Shown here: in pieces, positions 60,547 through 64,000 of the stretch
How the letters are laid out: the number at the start of each line of letters is the position of its first letter
Position numbering within the stretch: position 1 is the stretch's first letter
Assembly (NCBI GenBank): GCA_036362985.1
Contig: JAYGXS010000003.1
Location: 46,277,436 to 46,341,435 of the forward strand
DNA: 64,000 nt
Source: Ligula intestinalis
Taxonomy: Eukaryota; Platyhelminthes; Cestoda; Diphyllobothriidea; Diphyllobothriidae
Reading direction: 5' to 3'
Position numbers and translations under genes: made by a program
The notes under the pieces: model-generated
Seen by the model: only the letters and a program-made list of their open reading frames with translations
Database searches by the model: none
Told to the model about the DNA's origin: nothing

Positions 60547-61908
60547 TCAGGAAGCCTCCCTGGACAACAGCCTTCCGTTTCTCTCGCTCCCCACCATAGC
60601 GGTCCCGAGACCCGTAGAACCATTATATGACGGTGCTGTGGATAACCTTTTCATCAACATTCCGTAAGTGCGGATGTTGTCGGACGGCCTCAGAAGGTCG
60701 TGACACAAATGTAAACCTACCAGGGAATGCAGCCCACAAGTGGCTTCCACTAAAGAACATTTGTTTTAGAAGCCCTGGAATAATTAAATTTTAGAATAAG
60801 GGGCAGCCCTAAAAATCCCGCTAGAAGGCTTCTAATAATGTCCTTTTCATTGCGTCCGCCAATCTTTCTTAAGCCATCGACCTGTAAGTTAGCAGTTAGA
60901 AGTGAATTTGAACACAAGCGTACCATTTGCTGCAGACAGTCTTTGTCTGCCTTAAATCGGTCAAGGAAATGACAGAGGCGCTTTATTGTGAGCAGAGTGG
61001 CAAACGCCCCACTGCTGCCATCGAGTCTGTAGGTATTGAACGGTGGCTGTCAAGGAAAGCAGCACTGACTTTCTCAACTTTGGCGAGAAGCACACTTTGC
61101 TCCGAAGCAGTGTGATCTACTCGCTTCACGAGCATATCAAGTTTTGTACTATGATAAACCATCACAAGGGAGGGGAGGAATCCTTACCGTATATAGTCAT
61201 TGTCTTGTCTATTGATTGCTACAAAGTCATCTTACCTTTTACTAAGGGAAACGTTATGGTCAATATCAAGCCATCTTACGTAATCTCCTCATAGACACGC
61301 CTATTCAATTCATTCATTTGTCTGATAAGAGCCCCTAGGGCTTCAAAACGGGCTTCAAGACGGTCCTCCGTCGCCTTCATCCATTACAGCATTGTTGCAG
61401 GGAGCAACTCAGTGGACTGTGACGTGGATGGAGTGGCATTTGCGGGAGAATTTACTACGGAGAGCCCCCTGAAATAAATTAAATGAATAGCGCTTACTGA
61501 AACGTACTAGGCCAACCCAGTGTGCGTTCAGCGAGTGGCGGCTCATTATCTTTATCACTGTTTTCGTCTTCAAAATCCGACGTAGGGCTGACGGCGAATT
61601 CCAGAAAAGAAAACATTAGTTGTACTCAACGCTTACTTCCTTCGGCAACCCTTGCCTTTGTGCGTGGGTTCAGAGCTGTACAGATCGGAGGTCTACTCTG
61701 CCAGCTTAGTGCGACGGAAATCATCGGCAACAACAGCAGAACGCGAAGGCACCGTTGTCACCTCATCTGGAAAAGCCTCGCAATATGCCCGTTTTCTACG
61801 CTGGATGCGCTTAAAAATGGTGCTCCGATGGTATTCGAGATAGAAGCGCTCCATATTTATAAATAACAAATGGTAAACACATAAAAAATCAGGCATTCTT
61901 CTTCGCAT
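60547..61908 (-). pseudogene. Decayed transposon-type gene with DUF4806-like C-terminus
   Basis: Order on the minus strand: a basic N-terminal part MERFYLEYHRSTIFKRIQRR (about 61860-61690); a degenerate stretch; an exon 61468-61280 with a Ser/Thr-rich linker (NSPANATPSTSQSTELLP) and a helix (EDRLEARFEALGALIRQMN). Then come a GTAAGA...CATAG intron of about 130 bp and an exon from 61148 with coiled coil (KLDMLVKRVDHTASEQSVLL). After one frame change, the C-terminal region reads LCHFLDRFKADKDCLQQM, then LRKIGGRNEKDIIRSLLAGF, LILKFNY. The GG-x-N-xx-D-x-(I/V)-R and FNY/FNW blocks match DUF4806, a domain common in proteins encoded by animal DNA transposons. Exon phases agree (2 to 1). Internal stops and frame changes show decay. 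Confidence 0.6.
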
Positions 61909-62604
61909 TGACCTGCTGCGTCGTGACCTGCGTGATAACGACTTTATTCAGCTTCACTAGTTCTCGCGTGATAAGTAGCTGTGGTACGTATACGTCGACC
62001 ACGGCGTACGGTTCTAGAAAAAAATGGCCAATTCATCTTGAGTGAACGACGTGCAGAAATATTGACCCAAAAATATATATATATTTAATCAATCAGTTTA
62101 TGCACTTACAAGAAATAAACGTGAAATGACATTAATAATGAATAAAAAAGCTTCGTTACATTCAAAAATATTACGGAAAGAAGTTAGATAGCCTTCTGAG
62201 TCTGTCAAAAACATTCACACAATTTAGGGTAACCGAGTGATACATATGCCTTAACCATTATCCCCACACGCCCCCGCCTAGCCCCGCCTACCCGCGTCGC
62301 CATCCCCGTCCTATCCGGGGACTGTGCTGGCAAGGTTAGATTGCTTAAAGCTATTGACGAAAGCTAAACTTAAATTATATTAAAACGCAGCATTTGTGTA
62401 AATAAATAATCTGAGGAAATGCTTAAAATGCACCTGGTGTCCGGCCATAAGCACAAAATACTAGGGGTTATGCGAAAAAACGTCACAAGAGCCTTTTTTC
62501 TATATGCACATAAACGGGGAAGATCACCTCTTTATGGGGGATGCTCATGTTCTGCGGTATAAATAAACTGTCATTGAGATGTCAGCTAGTCAATATTAAC
62601 TTGA
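61909..62604. promoter_or_regulatory. Spacer between divergent transposon genes, GC-rich patch
   Basis: Within an AT-rich spacer, 62261-62320 is strikingly C-rich, with CCCCCGCC and GCCCCGCC (GC-box type) and CpG dinucleotides. It sits between the minus-strand DUF4806-like gene and the plus-strand transposase, where a shared promoter would be expected. The role is inferred from position and composition only. Confidence 0.35.
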
Positions 62605-62829
62605 AACAATACTTATCACATTGGTGCACTTGTTGTTGAATCTATAGACAGTATTGGACCATTTTTAGACTCGGGCACCACTTCGTTGCAGTTAAACCTG
62701 GCCTGTAAAGCTGAGGGCATAAAACGTATTATTTCTTGCCAGCATACAGCTAGTTTAAAGGGTATAGTTGTTCTTAAGCACAGAAATCGTAAATTTACCC
62801 GACTTCTCAATATGAGGGTACTGGAGTAA
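62605..62829 (+). other. Open frame sharing a block with the transposase
   Basis: A 75-codon stretch without ATG near its start reads SIGPFLDSGTTSLQLNLACK and, at its end, GIVVLKHRNRKFTRLLNM. The 16-base block TAGTTGTTCTTAAGCA (62765-62780) recurs in the transposase at 63772-63787 in the same codon frame (VVVLKHAIERK). It may be a rearranged partial copy or an upstream exon. Confidence 0.3.
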
Positions 62830-63044
62830 TTAAATAAACCGGCCAGCTACTGCTAGCAACTTAACAAACCGTCCTCTGCATTGATCGGTGGTGAAGTCGT
62901 AATACTGTGCAGTCTTCTGGTATTTTACATTGTGAATGCCCTCATTTTTTAATTCTGGACAAAGAAGCCTGAGAAAGTGAGATAATCAGATCATAGCGAC
63001 GACAGATGACAACAATCCCTTATGCCCCAGGTTCGAGAATTTTA

Positions 63045-64000
63045 TTCATAGACAGGTCGAAGACTTACAGGAGTGCTTTTAACATCTAATCGATTAGATG
63101 GCTAATTCTTGGCCGAGTAATGGAACCGTTTGTAGGTAGTGTGTTCCCTGTGGGGGTATATAGCGGAAAGGGCAAGCCTTCGGACGTGCAAGCGTATTGT
63201 AAGCCGTTGATAAGGGAACTATCCTACCTATCAAGTAGAGGGCTTTATGTTGAAGCACTGGACAAAACGTTTAAGTTTAAAGTGGGAGCTATCATTTGCG
63301 ATGCTCCTGCGAGGGCTTTTATTAAGCAAATAAAAAATGTTAATGCGGATTACGGGTGCGAGCGGTGCAAAGTGAAGGGAATACGTCGTCCCACGTGGAA
63401 GAAGGTGGTTTACGATATTGTCAGTGAACATAAAAGAAGCGATGCAGATTTTTATGATCAAATGAATGACTGCCATCGTATTGGCAGATCACCATTGCTA
63501 TCATGTCATATAGGAATGATTACATGTTTTCCGTTAGATCCACTACATCTTGTTTACCTAGGTGTAATGAGAAGGCTCCTGAAGTTGTAGGTTAAAAGCC
63601 CATAGGGAACTAAGTATAAGATGTCCCCTGAGGCTGTAGTCAAAGTAGATGAACAGTTGAAAGCTATTAATCGGTATTTACCAAGGGAATTTAGTCAGAG
63701 AGCGCGATCTCTTAGTAAGTGGGAATATCGGAAAGGGAATGAATTAAGACAGTTCTTACTCTACACAGGGGTAGTTGTTCTTAAGCATGCTATTGAGCGT
63801 AAGTATTGGAAACAGTTCATGCTTCTCTCTACCGCAATTCGCTGTCTAGTAAGCCCTACATCTTGCAAAGATTGGGTTCCATACGCAACAACTTTGCTCA
63901 AGCGGTTTATCGAAAAGCATGAAGAACTGTATGGTCTAGGGGAAATGGTATACAATGTACATAGCATTGTTCACCTACCAGAGGACGTTGCGTGACACGG
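63045..64000 (+). pseudogene. DNA-transposon transposase, CACTA-like, runs off the window
   Basis: One frame continues from about 63045 (YRSAFN, stop, then RWLILGRVMEPFVGSVFPVG) through GVYSGKGKPSDVQAY, then FKVGAIICDAPARAFIKQIK, NADYGCERCKVKGIRR and CFPLDPLHLVYLGVMRRLLK. After two in-frame TAG codons (63588 and 63603) it resumes in the same frame with RQFLLYTGVVVLKHAIERK and MVYNVHSIVHLPEDV. This block order (ICDAPARAF, YGCxxC, FPLDxxHLxxLGVxRxLL, FRQFLLYTG, VYNxHxxxHLxxDV) is that of a transposase family widespread in cnidarians, flatworms and other animals. I place it near the Transposase_21/DUF4218 (EnSpm/CACTA) group, tentatively. The first TAG stands where relatives usually have Trp. 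At least three stops mark it as defective. Confidence 0.8.

Noticed and set aside
1..64000. CRISPR array, operons or prokaryotic mobile island
   Set aside because: No regularly spaced repeats, no ribosome-binding-site-led gene series; the retroelements, SINEs and introns are eukaryotic.

Overview
The window looks like nuclear DNA of an AT-rich animal genome, most likely a flatworm or another lophotrochozoan. It is poor in genes and dense in decayed transposable elements: CR1/Jockey-like and Penelope-like retroelements, tRNA-derived SINEs, small inverted-repeat elements and a DNA transposon with two divergent genes. Nothing prokaryotic is present: no operons and no long uninterrupted genes. 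The flatworm guess rests on the style of the retroelements and on very short exons and introns. It is an inference.

Layout. 1-2.8 kb: a decayed reverse transcriptase on the minus strand beside the 3' end of a younger CR1-like element. 4.2-10.2 kb: short open frames bounded by splice-like sites that read as coiled-coil protein. 10.6-51.4 kb: fourteen candidate exons on the plus strand (21-108 bp). Every one is a multiple of three and every one reads in the same phase (one base completes the previous codon, two bases are left over). I read them as one long gene with very large introns. The peptide is polar and Ser/Thr/Pro/Lys-rich, and I do not recognise it.

The introns of that gene hold most of the repeats. 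They include a 430 bp repeat pair (11.9 and 14.1 kb), a diverged tandem duplication (12.9-13.5 kb), a Penelope-like relic with the end of its GIY-YIG region (16.2-17.5 kb) and a tRNA-like sequence (19.8 kb). There are three copies of one tRNA-derived SINE family (11.6, 31.2 and 31.6 kb). Three inverted-repeat elements lie at 35.04-35.60, 35.70-35.98 and 38.50-38.78 kb; the middle one carries a degenerate telomere-like CCCTAA array. A second Penelope-like relic is at 40.9-41.4 kb.

55-64 kb is mostly mobile DNA: a gag-like open frame, a 2.4 kb 5'-truncated CR1-like element, a minus-strand relic with a DUF4806-like C-terminus (60.5-61.9 kb), and a plus-strand transposase that runs off the window (63.05-64 kb). 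These last two face away from each other across a GC-rich patch and may be the two genes of one DNA transposon.

Limits: every call comes from reading translations, splice signals and repeats by eye. No database search, alignment score or expression evidence was available. The exon chain in particular was extended by looking for further exons of the phase already seen, so its later members are weaker evidence than its first ones.
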